DNA from: Paratinospora sagittata
Lineage: Eukaryota; Streptophyta; Magnoliopsida; Ranunculales; Menispermaceae
Direction: 5' to 3'
NCBI GenBank assembly: GCA_035771175.1
Contig: CM069599.1
Location: forward strand, 37,635,707 to 37,699,706
Length of the DNA stretch: 64,000 nt
Shown: in pieces, positions 23,418 to 36,400 of the stretch
How the letters are laid out: each line of letters starts with the position of its first letter
Position numbering within the stretch: the first letter of the stretch is position 1
Position numbers and translations under genes: made by a program
Notes under the pieces: model-generated
Told to the model about the DNA's origin: nothing
Databases searched by the model: none
Seen by the model: the letters and a program-made list of their open reading frames with translations, nothing else

Positions 23418-26400
23418 ACCTCATGTGGAACAGAACTCCTCCACACCTGCAATCTCTCTACAGATAGCAAGCTTTTATCTGGTCAGGGACTTCGTCATCA
23501 TATCTCCCCCGTTGTCATTAGTGTGGATCTTCTCAACTTGCAGCAGTTTATTTTCTAGCACATCACGAATCCAATGATACCTCACGTCGATGTGCTTGGA
23601 CCTTGAGTGAAAGGTTGAGTTCTTGCTGAGGTGAATTGCGCTCTAACTATCTCAATAAAGAACATAATGTTCTTGGTTCTGATGCAATTCTTGTAGGAAC
23701 TTTTTCATCCATAGGATCTCCTTACAACCTTCAGTTATTGCAATGTACTCTGCTTCTGTGGTGCTTAAGGCAATACACTTCTGTAATTGTGATTGCCATG
23801 AGACAGCTCCCCCTGCAAATGTTATTAGGTACCCGGATATCGACTTTCTAGTATCCACGTCGCCAGCCATATCTGAATCTGTAAATCCTTCTAATACAGA
23901 TTTATCATTACCAAAACATAAACAATGACTAGAAGTACCTCTAAGATACCTAAGTAATCCATTTGACTGCTGTCCAATGTTCCTTTCCAGGATTTGATAG
24001 AAATCGGCTCACAACACCAACAGCATGAGCAATGTCTAGTCTGGTGCATACCATAGCGTACATTAGATTACCAACTACTGATGCACAAGGCACCTTGCTT
24101 ATCTCTGATTTCTCCTCCTCGCTTGAAGGACACTGGCTCACATTAAGCTTGAAGTGGCTTGCCAGTGGAGTGGTAACAGGTTTAGCTTTGCTCATGTTGA
24201 ACCGTTCTAAAACTTTCTCAATATACTTCTCTTGAGATAGCCAAAGTCTCTTGTTCTTCCTGTCACGAACAATCTTCATGCCAAGGATTTGCTTTGCGGG
24301 TCCTAAGTCTTTCATTGCAAAGGACTTGTTCAACTCTTTCTTCAACTTGTTAATCTTGCCGATATCTTGGCCTACAATTAACATATCATCAACATAAAAG
24401 CAAAAGAATAATAAAATCATCATCAGAGAATTTCTTGATGAAGACGCAGTGATCAGCTGTCGTTCGGTTGTACTCCGTTGTCTCCATGAACGAGTCGAAC
24501 TTTTTATACCACTGCCTCGGTGCCTATTTCCAACCGTACAGACTTTTCTTTAGCCTGCATACCAGCTTCTCTTTTCTTTTGACTTGGAAACCTTCGGGCT
24601 GCTCCATATAGATTTCCTCGTCAAGATCACCGTGTAAGAATGCGGTTTTTACATCAAGTTGTTCAACCTCCAGATTAAGACTAGCTGCCAAGCCAAGAAC
24701 AACTCGGATTGAAGACATTTTTACCACCGGTGAGAAGATTTCATCGAAGTCAACGCCTTTCTTCTGCTCGAATCCTTTCACAACAAATCTTGCTTTGTAT
24801 CGAGGTTGCGAGCTACCTTCTTCGCTTTTGATCCTGTACACCCACTTGTTCTTGAGGGCTTTCTTTCCCTGCAGTAATTTCACCAAGTCAAATGTGTGGT
24901 TCTCATGCAGAGATTTCATTTCTTCCTGCATGGCTTTCATCCACTCAGTGTTATGCTGGTCAGTGATAACTTCGGTATAGCTCTCTGGTTCTCCCCCGTC
25001 AGTGAGCATCACATAGTCGCTAGGAGAATATCTTTGACTTGGTTGTCTCTCTCTGGTGGATTTCCTTAGTTGTGCTTCTGGTTGGACTTGTTCAGGAACT
25101 TGTTCTGGTTCTGAACTTTGAGCTGGTGGAACATCATCATCAGTATCTGGTGCAGCTCCCTTGTCATCTGGATTTGGTGGTGGAGAGACTGGTTCCAGAT
25201 TAACTGGAATTTCATCTAATTGTGGCTTCTTAGGTTTCTGAAAGTCCTCGATCGTCTGATCTTCAAGAAACACCACGTCTCTGCTTCTGACAATCCTTTT
25301 GTTGACAGGATCCCAAAATCTGTAGCCGAATTCTTCATGGGAATATCCCACAAAGATACATTGTTTCGTTTTTCCATCCAGCTTGGACCTCTCGTCTTTA
25401 GGGATGTGAACAAATGCTCTGCAACCGAATACTTTCAAGTGTTTGTAAGAAACGTCTTTCCCCGTCCAAACCTTTTCTGGTACGTCGTAGTTCAGTGGAA
25501 CTGATGGAGAAAGGTTGATTATAATGACTGTTGTTCTCATTGCCTCCCCCCAATAGAAGTTTGGTAGTTTTGCATTTGAGAGCATACATCTGATTCTTTC
25601 ACAAATGGTTATGTTCATCCTCTCTGCGACACCGTTGTGTTGAGGTGTCTTTGGTACCGATTTTTCCAGCCTGATGCCGAAACTTCTGCAGTACTCCTCG
25701 AATGATTCGCGATACTCACCATCATTGTCTGAACGTACACACTTCAAATGTCTGCCAGTTTCTCTCTCAACTTTTACATGAAATTGCTTGAAAACTTCCT
25801 GCACTTGATCTTTAGTTTTCAAAGCAAAGGCCCACACTTTTCTAGAGTGATCATCAATAAAAGTCACATAATAATGAGCACCTCCTAGTGACTTACAACT
25901 CATTGTACAGACATCTGTGTATATTAAATCTAGAATATTTGTCTTTCTAGATGGTGGGGAACTACGAAATGCAACTCTATGTTGTTTACCCATAATACAA
26001 TCAACACAAGTACGTAAAGATGTACCTGTCATTCCTGGCAAGAACTCATTCTTGGAAAGAATTCTGAGACCCTTTTCACTCATGTGACCGAGTCGCTTAT
26101 GTCATAACTCGGTGGGAACTTCTTTCCTCATGGTATTTACTTCTCCTTTACACAGCTTGGCTTCTGTGAGGTAGAATGATGTATCTTTCTTGCCTTTGGC
26201 TACTATCAAGTTTCCTTTGGTAAGCTTCCATTTTCCTTCACCAAAGTTATTATTGTAGCCATCGTCATCAAGCATTCCGGTAGAGATCAAATTGAGGCGG
26301 ATATCAGGAACATGCCTCACATCTTTCAAGAGTAACCTGCGTCCAAGGTTAGTTTCTAAATAAATATTACCGATGCTGATAATTTTGGATGCATTATCAT

Positions 26401-26620
26401 TTCTCATCCTCACTCGTCCGAAATCACCTTGAGTGTAGGCTGAGAAGAAATTTTGTCGTGAGGTGACATGGTAGGAAGCACCTGAGTCAACTACCCATGT
26501 AGAGTCTTGACATGCAAGGTTGACATAATCAGCATCTCGAACAATGACAACTTCTTCAGTGAGAGTTGCGGTGTCATTTGTTCGGGTTTCTGTTTCTTGA
26601 TTTCTAGATCGTTCCGCCTT
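23418..26620 (-). pseudogene. Copia pol (protease, integrase, reverse transcriptase, RNase H), interrupted
   Basis: Reading downward from about 26620: protease motif DSGASYHV, and LNLISTGML. A TGA at about 26101 replaces the Trp before HKRLGHMSEKG, the pre-integrase motif. The long open stretch 26083-24524 has the integrase core (YVTFIDDHSRK, CVRSDNDGEY, PQHNGVAERMN) and the start of RT (QLDVKTAFLHGDLDEEIYME). A TAG follows SLYGWK at about 24523, where the family has a Gln. A shifted frame 24423-23950 carries the catalytic YVDD of RT. The 23870-23652 stretch has RNase H with STTEAEYIA. The end (IDVRYHWIRDVLENK, near 23580) has one further stop. Key catalytic residues are present but no single frame spans the protein. 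Confidence 0.9.
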
Positions 26621-26639
26621 TAACTTTCGACATTCTCGA

Positions 26640-27275
26640 ATGAAGTGTTCGGGCTTGCCGCAGTGATGACACTTCTTGTCATGCCACGATCTAGACTTAG
26701 AGCGTCATCTTTGCTGACTTTGGTTACGAGAATTTCTACTTTTACTCCTTCCGTGCCATTCTTACTTTCTTGCGAGAACTCAGCAACAACAACGTTTGTA
26801 GCTCGTCATCTACGGTCATCTTCATAGAGTTGAGTTGATCTACAATGCCTTGGAACTCACTCATGTGTTCCGATACGCTGTTTCCATCTTTATACTTCAA
26901 ATTGACTAATCGTCGCATCAGATTAGCTTTATTCTGTACGGTTGTCCTCGCATACATTTTCTCCAACTTTTGCCAAAGAACGTAAGCATCGTGTTCATTA
27001 GCAAAATTTTGAAAAATGCTCTTGTCGATCCATTGTCCGATTTGAGCAGCACACTTTCGGTTTAGCACGGCCCAGTCAGCGTCTGTGCTGGTTATTTTTG
27101 GTGTCTTGTCATCTGTCGAAGTTGCAGTCACGGCTTTCTCCTTCGGCATTACAATCAGCTTCCACAGATCTTTAATGTATAAAAGATCATCCATCTTCGG
27201 CTTCCAAAGTGCATAATTAAATGCAGTCAACCTGATCATATTGCATGTGTTCATATTGCCTGTGCTCTCCTCCAT
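26640..27275 (-). pseudogene. Copia gag
   Basis: The open stretch 27275-26742 starts MEESTGNMNTCNMIRL and shows the UBN2-type gag fold of Copia elements (WKPKMDDLL, LWQKLEKMYA, LMRRLVNLKYKDGNSVSEHM). A frameshift near the end separates it from the CCHC zinc knuckle at about 26690-26640 (CHHCGKPEHFIREC). Not functional as it stands. Confidence 0.88.
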
Positions 27276-27447
27276 TTGAGTCGTCAGTCAACAGGTTTCG
27301 CAGAGCTTGACACTTTTCCGGTGATGAATTTCCGGCGATGAATAGTACTCTGTGAACAGTACTCAAATAGTATCTGCCGACAAAACAGTGTCGTATACGT
27401 GAATAGTACTATATGTATGAACGGTACCTTCGCTGAAAACGACCCAG

Positions 27448-27459
27448 GCTCTGATACCA
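27448..27459 (-). promoter_or_regulatory. Copia primer-binding site (initiator tRNA-Met)
   Basis: The minus strand reads TGGTATCAGAGC three bases after the 5' LTR, the classic plant Copia site complementary to the 3' end of initiator tRNA-Met. Confidence 0.92.
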
Positions 27460-27462
27460 CTT

Positions 27463-27993
27463 TGTTGGGAAAATCGATGGTTGTAAAGAAATAAATTCTA
27501 CAATCCCAGGATAATTTTCCAACCTATAAATACAACAAAATAACACCAACAATTTTTAGCGTGGAAAACCTTCTAAAAATGAGGTAAAAAACCACGGGAC
27601 CCGTAGGCCGCTTAAATACTTCCACTATAATAAAATAGGATTACAAACTTCACCCTTAGGTGGATCTCTCACAAACAATACAATAACTATGTATCTTCAA
27701 TTTGTGGGTAAAACTTTACAAATTGGCTCACACTTTTTCTTCTCAAAGAAACTCTCTTTGAGGCTCTATGGATCTCTAGAATTAGATCTCTCCGAATGAA
27801 TTTCAAGAATGAATGTAAGGCTCTATTTATAGAGCTCAAACATGGACAATTTTCGTAATTATTTGATCAGCCCACGCAGCCCACATTTTTTGACTATTCA
27901 CCGCCCACGAGACCTGTTGTTTATTTGTTGGCCGCCCTCTTCTGGTCAGTCACCCATGTGTGGCCGCCTTGGCTGATGAGGTGGATCCCATCA
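27463..27993 (-). repeat. Copia 5' LTR
   Basis: 531 bp, same length as the partner LTR and about 96% identical by hand count. Minus-strand start TGATGGGATCC, end CCCAACA. Confidence 0.93.
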
Positions 27994-29362
27994 CCAAGTA
28001 TGCAACCCAACTGAAACATTTATATATTGGGAAGGAAACTAATGTTTCTTCTGAAATTTTGCTATATTTAATGAAATCTTGACATATTCTAATTAGTCTC
28101 TCCAAACAGAACTTAAAAAAGTTTAAAAAAGTTCTTGTATTATAGACGCTGTAGAACTAAGGAGAGGACATTTGGAGAAAGGAGATTAATCAAACTTTAA
28201 GTGCGTAGATCCTATCCATTAGGAATAATTAATAACGTATTCTCAGATTAAAGATAGGAAGAACTAATTTTTTGTAAGAAACAAGATGTTGTAAGGTGGG
28301 ACTTAATCATCTTCCTCACTGGGACCTACTATAGCTATTAGCTTATTATATTGATTTGTGTTTTATGTCAAGTAGTTTGTTGGACTTTTTTTCTTATATG
28401 ATTGTGAATAAAACTAACTTAATTTGGAAGTTGACCACAATTTTGTACCAATAAAGCAACAAGAATACCAAACTAATGATCCATGATTATGGCCCTTTTT
28501 GGAGAACTTTTCTAAAATGATTTTGGGGCAAAAACACATTTGGAGGTGTTTGGTAACACCTACTTCTAGTTAAACTGGAGTGAAAAAAAAAACAGTTTTC
28601 TGCTTTTGAAATAAGCGGATAGAGACTGTTTTTCTCAAAAACACTTCTTAAAAAAATATTTTTGTAAAAACTCTCCCAAATAAGATCAATGATAAAGAAG
28701 ACACTAACAACATGGTAGGATTCACTCGGAATATGATCATGTGCCTAGTCGTGGTAGAAATAGCAGCTAATTAAATGATGAGTTGTTCTCTCACGCTTCC
28801 CACGAGGAAAAATGTTATTCTAATTACATAAAGTACAACTACAAGCTGATGTACGAGGACCATGTCATGAGCTCTCTTTTAATGAAATGCGAGACTTTGG
28901 AATCCAGTTACAAGGGTGGTTTAAAACTAAAGTGGGAGGCCCTCCTAAGCCCCTAGATGGGAAATGAATCCCTATACCTAACTATTCTGCTTGCTCTTGA
29001 ACTTATCCAAAAGTTCGCTTCTCTTGCTTCCACTCCTTACGAGTTGCTAGAAAGCTTGGAATTCAACAAGACCTCCGACAACATGTGTGTTGCTCCAACT
29101 ATATTTTCATGTTTATTGAATATATGTGTTTTAAATATTTTAATGTGCGTAATAATTGATCTAATAAATATAAAAGTGTAATTGCACATAAATGTATATT
29201 TTGTAATTAAAATAACATTTCTCAAGGGGGAGATAACTTGAACTTCATGGGATTGTAGCCCAAACTTCACAATTTCTCATGTGTTGGATCACACACTCTT
29301 GCCTAGATATTTAGGCTCGTCGGGGTGCATGATCCAACGAGTGAGGGATTTTTGAGTTTACA
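27994..29362. other. Intergenic, transposon debris
   Basis: AT-rich DNA with no gene. A MITE-like element lies at 28491-28684. About 28900-29100 has a short reading stretch that is not recognised and is too short to call. Confidence 0.4.
28491..28684. mobile_element. MITE-like element, imperfect terminal inverted repeats
   Basis: The left end CCCTTTTTGGAGAACTTTT is an imperfect inverse of the right end, whose complement reads CTTATTTGGGAGAGTTTTT. The 190-bp interior is T/A-rich and non-coding. No clear target duplication. Confidence 0.45.
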
Positions 29363-29367
29363 TCAAG

Positions 29368-29959
29368 TGTCACACCCTAGTACACAGTACACCGTAGTGT
29401 CTAGTACCTCCGAGATGTGATGGGTACCTCATACCGAGCGTACCCCAGCCGTTACATACCACATAATATTGTCACATCCCAGTATACAGCACACCGTAGC
29501 GTCTAGTACCCCCAACATTTGTCCACACTATTCACTCTTTTTATGAATAGTACATGGCCTCCCCCAGATTCGAACTCACAACCTCCTTATAAGGTTTGAT
29601 TTCGCAATCTGAGTAACCACTGAGCCAATGGTACCCATCACATCCCGGGGGTACTAGACACTGCAGTGTACTGTGTACTGGGGTGTGACAAAAAATGTCT
29701 TATGTAATGGTTCAGTGGCTACTCAGATTGCGAAACCAAACCTTGTGAGGTTGTGAGTTCGAATCTGGGGAGGCCTTGCACTATTCATGAGTGAATAGTA
29801 TAGACAAATGATCTCGGGGATACTAGACGCTGCGGTGGGCTGTGTACTGGGATGTGACAATATTACGTGGTGCTATGGCTGAGGTACGCTCGGTATGAGG
29901 TACCCATCACATTCCGAGGGTACTAGACACTGTGGTGTGCTGTGTACTAGGGTGTGACA
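29368..29959. mobile_element. 592-bp compound inverted-repeat (foldback) element
   Basis: The termini TGTCACACCCTAGTACACAG and its near-perfect inverse (ending CTAGGGTGTGACA) are flanked by a perfect 5-bp duplication TCAAG (29363-29367 and 29960-29964). Internal copies of the same terminal motif occur at about 29474, 29650-29689 and 29830-29860, so the element is built of repeated, inverted units. The two arms contain oppositely oriented segments with tRNA-like polymerase III boxes: TGGTTCAGTGGCT with GAGTTCGAATC at 29708-29765, and the inverse at about 29564-29632. It encodes nothing. The superfamily is not assigned. Confidence 0.85.
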
Positions 29960-30400
29960 TCAAGTATGTGAAATCACCCAACATTAGATATGGCGAGTGA
30001 CAGGCTTGAGAGGTATAAGGTTTTATTGTAGAATAAATTTTGAGTTTGAGCTTTCTCACTCATACAACGGTGTTCTTGGGTGTTTGTGACCGTGCTCCAA
30101 GGGACTAGTGGGGGTGGGCCACTCGGTACCCCTGACTTAAAAAAAAATAAAAAAAATCAAGTATGCGAAATCAAAATATCATTTCTTTACTAACATACCT
30201 CTATTGTAAACTTAAAATAAGATATTGATTTAATTACTTTATTTAAAAATAAAATATATTGATTTAGCCTTGTAAAATCTACATATAAAACTCACCCCAA
30301 AAATATTGAATTCTAAGTTTTGATTTCAAATTTGTGATCAACATATTTAGAGAGCACTGGAATACCACTCCAGAGAGCAATTTCTTATATGCCTTTGAAG

Positions 30401-31185
30401 TAGGAGTGTTCATCAATCCGACTGAATAGAACCTTTTAAGTTGATTTAGGTTGGGTTAAATAGGTAGTTTGGATTGAGTTGAGTTCTAAAATACCTAATC
30501 CGATCGATTTGGTTTGGGTCACAGGTTCAACTCATAAAAAATCGAATAACCTGACTTAAACCGAACCCTACTATTAGTCTCAAAGTCATAAATTTTACAA
30601 TTACATATGTATAATTTAGAGCTTTAGTAATTTTTTTTAAAAAAAGAAAAAAACTTACTAATGTGGAGTTTAACAATTATAATAACTTAAAATTTATTTA
30701 TTTTTATCTTTTTTGGCTTGACCGTGTACTTGTGTCTTTTACTTATTCTACCTTATCTGTTCTTATGTATGTGTTTTCCAACTGTTCGATAAGAATTTTT
30801 TGTGTTTAACCATTGATGTTTTTTAACAATGTAAAAGTAAGTCCCTGTAACAAGTTATGTTCATATTAAATTTTAAAGATGTAAACCAACAAGAGAATTT
30901 GATCATCATCATAAGCTAACATACTGTAAATATTGGATAAAAAAAAAAGGGCACCATAATTTCTTTTGTAGCAATTATTTTATAAATTATTATTCGAAGT
31001 TACTAAAATTGGGCTTAAGTCCAACCCGATCTACCGATCCAACCCAAATTAAACCTGAATTATTTGAGTTGGGTTGGAGGATAGATTGAATTGGATTGAG
31101 TTTCAAATTTAGCAATTTGAACTATTTAAGTTAGATTAAATTTTGGTCTTAAACCGTCTTAATCCAACCCATGGACACCTCCACT
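30401..31185. mobile_element. hAT-like MITE, degenerate
   Basis: The ends read TAGGAGTGTTCATCAA on the left and, inverted, TGGAGGTGTCCATGGG on the right, resembling the GGGGTGTTCA-type termini of plant hAT MITEs. Both subterminal regions are full of short GGTTGGGTT / CCAACCC words in opposite orientation. Flanks (ctttgaag and cttttaag) are a possible decayed 8-bp duplication. Non-coding. Confidence 0.55.
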
Positions 31186-33179
31186 TTTAAGCACTGAATA
31201 GATATAAGTGATGGCGATCTCATGTATTATAGATATGTTTGAGTTTTAACTAGTAATTATCGAATTTGTCCTCATTTTTTTTGAAAGCCAAACAACTCAA
31301 TATCATTGGTCAGAAGAGAGAGAAAATACCTCTTCAAATACAATATCAACAATTATAAAGTGAAATTTCCTCAATTCACACATCAAAAGTTTGAATAGAC
31401 AACCCAAATCAATGAGAAGTTTTAGTACGTAACAGCGACTCTGTTGCACTGACGTCGCAATGTCCTCCTTTATAAGATATGTGGCATTGTCCTCCTTTAA
31501 CCATCTTATATTCATGGAACACATTTCCTTACAATTAATGCAAGACCATTGTTTCAATCAAATAAGCACAACAACGTAAATAAGCACAACAATGTACTAT
31601 ACCCTTTTCATCCACATTAGTCAATGAAGATATTAAATTCCACGGCCACCCAACTAGTAACTAGTAACTAGTAACTGAAAAGTGATTGATGATATTCCCT
31701 CGGTTATATACTTTATTTCTTTTTTCAACACCTTTTTAATTGTGTATAAACCCATGTTTAGATTAAATATTTTTTGATTATTTAAAGTTATAGGTTATTT
31801 ATTTAATCCATAGGTTGCTTGATCAATATCATCAACCAAATATCACTGACAACTTTTTGATCATTAGTTGTTGATCTAGTGACCACTGAATATAAAATAT
31901 TTAGGGGCGTCATTTATTCGATTTATTTGATTTGATTCGATTATATATGGAATAGTGTGTAATAAATAAATATAAACTTATCTTTGTTTTTTTACCAGGC
32001 AAAAAAAAAAAAAGGATCTATTATCTAATTTATGAAAGATCACGACCTCTTCCCTTAATTTAAAAAGTTAGGTGACAAATCTTTATAAATCCCCCAAAAC
32101 GCAACTATAAACAAATGTTGCATTAATTTGTTCCATTATATTTATCAAAAAAAGAAAAGAAAAGAATACTTTCATTATAAAGTTACAATAACTCTTTTCA
32201 TAATATTGACACCAACGTTGTATACATATTTATTATTTTACTATTAAATTTATAAATGAAGATGCAGACCTAACACCAACCGGTATCCGTATCAATCACA
32301 TGAGCAACCAGAATCAGTATTGAGATAAGATGCCACGCCATAATGAGCCTAAACTAAATAATAAATAGACAACTGGACCAAAGCGTCTTTCTCTTAATAT
32401 AATTTAAGACTAATAATTTAAATGCTACATTAGGTTTAATTTAGTAGTTCCGGTTACGTGGTTTTTTTTTATTATTTTTTTTTTATTACTAATTTTTTGA
32501 CATTTTGATGGTGTCCTTTTATTTTTTAAAACAAGGCTAATTCACCGGGAGTTCAAAGAATAATTTTTTTTTCTTTCAATCAAGAATTTATCGAAGGGGC
32601 TTAAACTTGTGCCGCAGGTCCCTCAAACCCCTTCCATTCGGTCTCATTGCCACTTAACTAAGGCCAAGTTGGTGGTTACATGCTTTCACTTGCACGTTTT
32701 ATTGTCTCATTACAAAAAGAAATAGAAAAATAAAATAAAATAGATTCCACGTAAATTAGTCAATTTTTTCACTTTTCAAATAAATAGGGCTCTCACGTGT
32801 CTTTTTTTTGACTGCCAACACGTTACACGACTAATTAGAACCTAATAATAAATAAGATGATGAATTAACATGTAAAATTTGGTCATTTTATTATTATTTT
32901 TATTATTATTATAAATTTGTTTTGCTTTCCATTGCACATATTCACTAAGTAAGCCAGCGCATTAGAATAGTTTGTCTTCTATCGGGGTGTGAAAGCCAGC
33001 GAAAGGCTGATATTCAACTGAGAAAGCTGTTTGATATTTTATTATTCCAAATTGATTTTAATTTTTTTAGTCGACATAAATGTTTGCCGTTTTTTGTTCT
33101 TATTATATAATGTTGTTATATATATTTCGTTCCCGAGTTATTATTGCAACGTAGGGAAGCAGGAGCTTTGGACTGTGAA
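31186..33179. other. Intergenic, upstream region of the cycloartenol synthase gene
   Basis: Very AT-rich with several homopolymers. On the minus strand around 32690-32575 there is a tRNA-like or SINE-like remnant (TTAGTTAAGTGGCAATG followed about 55 bases later by CAAGTTTAAGCCCC). The last few hundred bases presumably hold the CAS promoter and leader, with TATA-rich stretches at 33100-33130. No gene seen. Confidence 0.4.
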
Positions 33180-33477
33180 GTAAGTATCCACCGGTTGGAT
33201 CGACGAAGACGACATTTGCCGGAGCTTCGAAGGTTTAAGAAACTTTAATTTGGCGAATATTTCTATGTTTAATTTCATGTAATTTCAGAAGAAATTTCAG
33301 CTTTCCGACTTGAAATCTTAGCTCGAAAAATGAATTTCAGATATATATATCTATACATATATATATTTTTGAGTTAATTTTCTTGGATTTCGAGTTGTTT
33401 AGGCTTTTGATTTTTTGGTTTTAGTGTGAAACAATGAGAGTGTGGTTGTTTTGCTGAATCTGCTGTTGTTTGATTAG
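33180..33477 (+). other. CAS1: Possible 5' UTR intron of CAS1
   Basis: A good donor (GAA|GTAAGTATCC at 33180) and acceptor (TTTGATTAG at 33477) lie just before the start codon, with a T-rich interior. Splicing would place the ATG two bases into the next exon. This is inference from splice signals only. Confidence 0.5.
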
Positions 33478-33479
33478 CA

Positions 33480-36400
33480 ATGTGGAAGCTTAAGATTGCG
33501 GAAGGAGGGAATCCATGGCTGCGGAGCGTAAACAACCATGTCGGACGGCAATTTTGGGAGTTTGATCCGAACATTGGTACACCGGAGGAGCTTATGGAGA
33601 TCGAAAAGGCTCGTGAAGACTTCTCCAATCATCGGTTCGAGAAGAAACACAGTTCAGATCTGCTCATGCGATTTCATGTAACTTAAAACTAGTCATTTAT
33701 TTATTTCTTTCTTTCTTTCTTGCTTTCTTCTTTACCTTCATTTTCTCTGGTTAAAGCATTTGGAACTGGTACACTGCGTATTTTTATGGGGGAAATTTGT
33801 GAATGTTTTGACCAGAATGCTAGTAAGCAATTTTTAGATGCATGTTTGTCAAGTCATTACTCAGGTTCAGTACCTGTGATTACTGCTGTAAAGAGAGCAG
33901 GTATGCAGTAGTTTGTTAATCCCCCAACTTGCGTACTAAGTAAGAATTATGCAGAGATAAGAAGAGTTTGGATTTTTATTGATGATCTGGAACTACCGCT
34001 GGCTGTTGTAGGCTTATAATAGGTTTCAAGTGTAACTGTTAGATTTTAGGTAGCTTTATTTTTCTACTTAGTCGAGGGGATTGGATTATACAGACTCCGC
34101 AACTCTGTACATACTAGTACAGTGTCATTATGGCTTTTTATTGGATATGGTCCGATTGTTTGTTTTAATGATTATTGATTCTTTTTTTCTTCTGAAAAAG
34201 ATGCCTAAAATGAGTGTTCGGTTGAGCATGATTCTACCAATGTCTTAATTGGCAAAAAATAGCTTTGCAATAAACAGAGGGACTGTTGGCCTTCTCCTTC
34301 ACAATGAATCCACACATTTCCATATAATTCATAGTTATTAAATAACAAGTAATAAATCTTAAATGAGAACCTTTTCTCAGTTAGCAACAATAACTTTAGC
34401 AATTTTGTGTGTTAAAACAAAAGAAAAAAAGTGTACTTACGAAGGCTGCAACTCTTTGATAACTTTTACTTTTCTAAAATAACACAAGTGTAAATTTTAT
34501 AGAAAGAAAGGGACCTAAAAAGTTAATAAATGTTTTAAAAAGGTCTTCTAAAAAGACAAACTCCCCATTTTTATCTCCTTCAAAAGGTCTTCTAAAATTC
34601 TAAATAAGTTTTAAAGTTTTCAATGATTTTCTAGTGAAATTCAAAACTTCTTACAAGTTCAAACCCTTCCTTACCCCTTTGATGATTTGTTCTTAAATTG
34701 GCTAGGCAATGCCTTGACAACTCTGTACTTGCACCTTGATGTTTGGAGTAACAACTATGCTTCCATTTTATGATATGCAAACATACTGTTAGTATACACA
34801 AGCATTCTAAGCTGGTTTTGATATCCTTAGTAATTTGTATATCTATTTTCAGTGAAGGAGTCAAGTTTTTTTTTTTTTGGTTCTGTTTGATGAATTATAC
34901 ATACCATAAGCTAAGAATGTCAAGTTTGTACATTTTTACTTGTTATTCTTTTGTTTGCTAATCTTCCAATTTTATAGACTGGCTGAGCTTTGTCTCTTTT
35001 TTATTTGTATCTTTCAAATAGTTTATGAAGTTCATCTTTTATTTCCAATGCATAGTTTGCAAGGGAGAATCCACCCCATGTACAATTGCCTCAAGTGAAA
35101 GTAAAAGATGCTGAAGATGTTACAGAGGAAGTAGTAAAGACCACCCTGAGAAGGGCTCTTAGCTTCCATTCCACTATTCAGGCTCATGATGGGCATTGGT
35201 CAGGGGATTATGGGGGTCCAATGTTTCTAATGCCTGGGTTGGTAAGTACAAGCTTTATTCAGTTTTTTGATGCTTTGATTGTGTATATGGAGAAAGTTCT
35301 ATTGTGCTTGATTCTTTAGTAGTGATACATTCATCCATTTGCTAAACTTTGTTCTTGTTTATATATATCTGCGGATCCCAAGGACGAACTTTTATGCTAA
35401 ATAATTTTGATTTTTTATCTGCCTTGATTTTTTCTCTTGTTTCCTTCTGTGCAAATGTAAGATTGTATTTGCAGACAAATCTAGCAGGTTATTAAATTTG
35501 TGAAATTCTAGTATCTTTTCCTTTGAAATTCAGGCTCATTGCTATAGAAAATTTAGTCAACCGGGTCTTCTAAATCTCCTCTAAAGTCATATAGTTTCTG
35601 TCATTCTCATTCGATGGAAACAGGTAATTACACTGCATGTTACAGGAGCATTAAATGCAGTTTTATCAGCAGAACATCAAAGAGAGATGCGTCGTTACAT
35701 TTACAATCATCAGGCAAGAATAATTTCCCATGCAATAAAGTTCTTTTGCTTCGTATCTCTAATTCTTTTAGTTTTTGATTTTTAGGCTTATTTTTCTCCT
35801 TTATTGATTCTTCTTATAGTTCTTTCATGATTAAGGAAAACATCCTATGTCTAAAAGTTGATACTATGTGACTTACAGAATGAAGATGGGGGATGGGGTT
35901 TACATATTGAAGGCCAAAGTACTATGTTTGGTTCAGTACTAAACTATGTTACATTGCGATTACTTGGTGAAGGTGTTGATGATGGAGAAGGGGCAATGGA
36001 GAAGGGACGTAAATGGATTCTAAATCATGGTGGTGCCACTGCAATATCATCATGGGGCAAAATGTGGCTTTCAGTACATATCTAAACCTTAAGTTTGTTG
36101 TCTTTAGAACTGGGAGTCGATGTTCTCACTATATGGAACTTTCAATGGTGTTGTTGTTTTTCTTTTTCTCAATGTTCTTTTTGTTTTAATTACTTATCCC
36201 TTGCTGAAAACAGGTACTTGGAGTATTTGAATGGTCTGGCAACAACCCACTGCCTCCGGAGATATGGCTACTTCCTTATCTTCTCCTTTTCCATCCAGGC
36301 ATGAACTTATTCTGTCCTCTATTGTCTTCTTTCTCATACAGAAATGGAATTAAGTCAATTTTGGTGTGAGGAATCATATGGATCACAGTTATCCTTTTGT

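Larger units (their letters stand above)
22874..27993 (-). mobile_element. Ty1/Copia LTR retrotransposon, Tork/Tnt1-like, nearly complete but inactive
   Basis: The 5120-bp element has two 531-bp LTRs, a primer-binding site, a polypurine tract, and gag-protease-integrase-RT-RNase H in the Copia order on the minus strand. The 5-bp flanks are ccaaa (22869-22873) and ccaag (27994-27998), a target duplication with one change. By hand count the LTRs differ at about 21 of 531 sites (about 4%), so the insertion is not new. Point stops at a few codons and at least one frameshift make it non-autonomous. The domain sequences resemble Tnt1 of tobacco, from memory. It sits about 210 bp upstream of the cyclase pseudogene start, in the same orientation. 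Confidence 0.95.

Noticed and set aside
27448..27459. tRNA-Met gene fragment next to the LTR
   Set aside because: Twelve bases at the exact place expected for a Copia primer-binding site.
29368..29959. True tRNA genes in the inverted repeat
   Set aside because: Box-like words are present but no acceptor or anticodon stem pairs properly.
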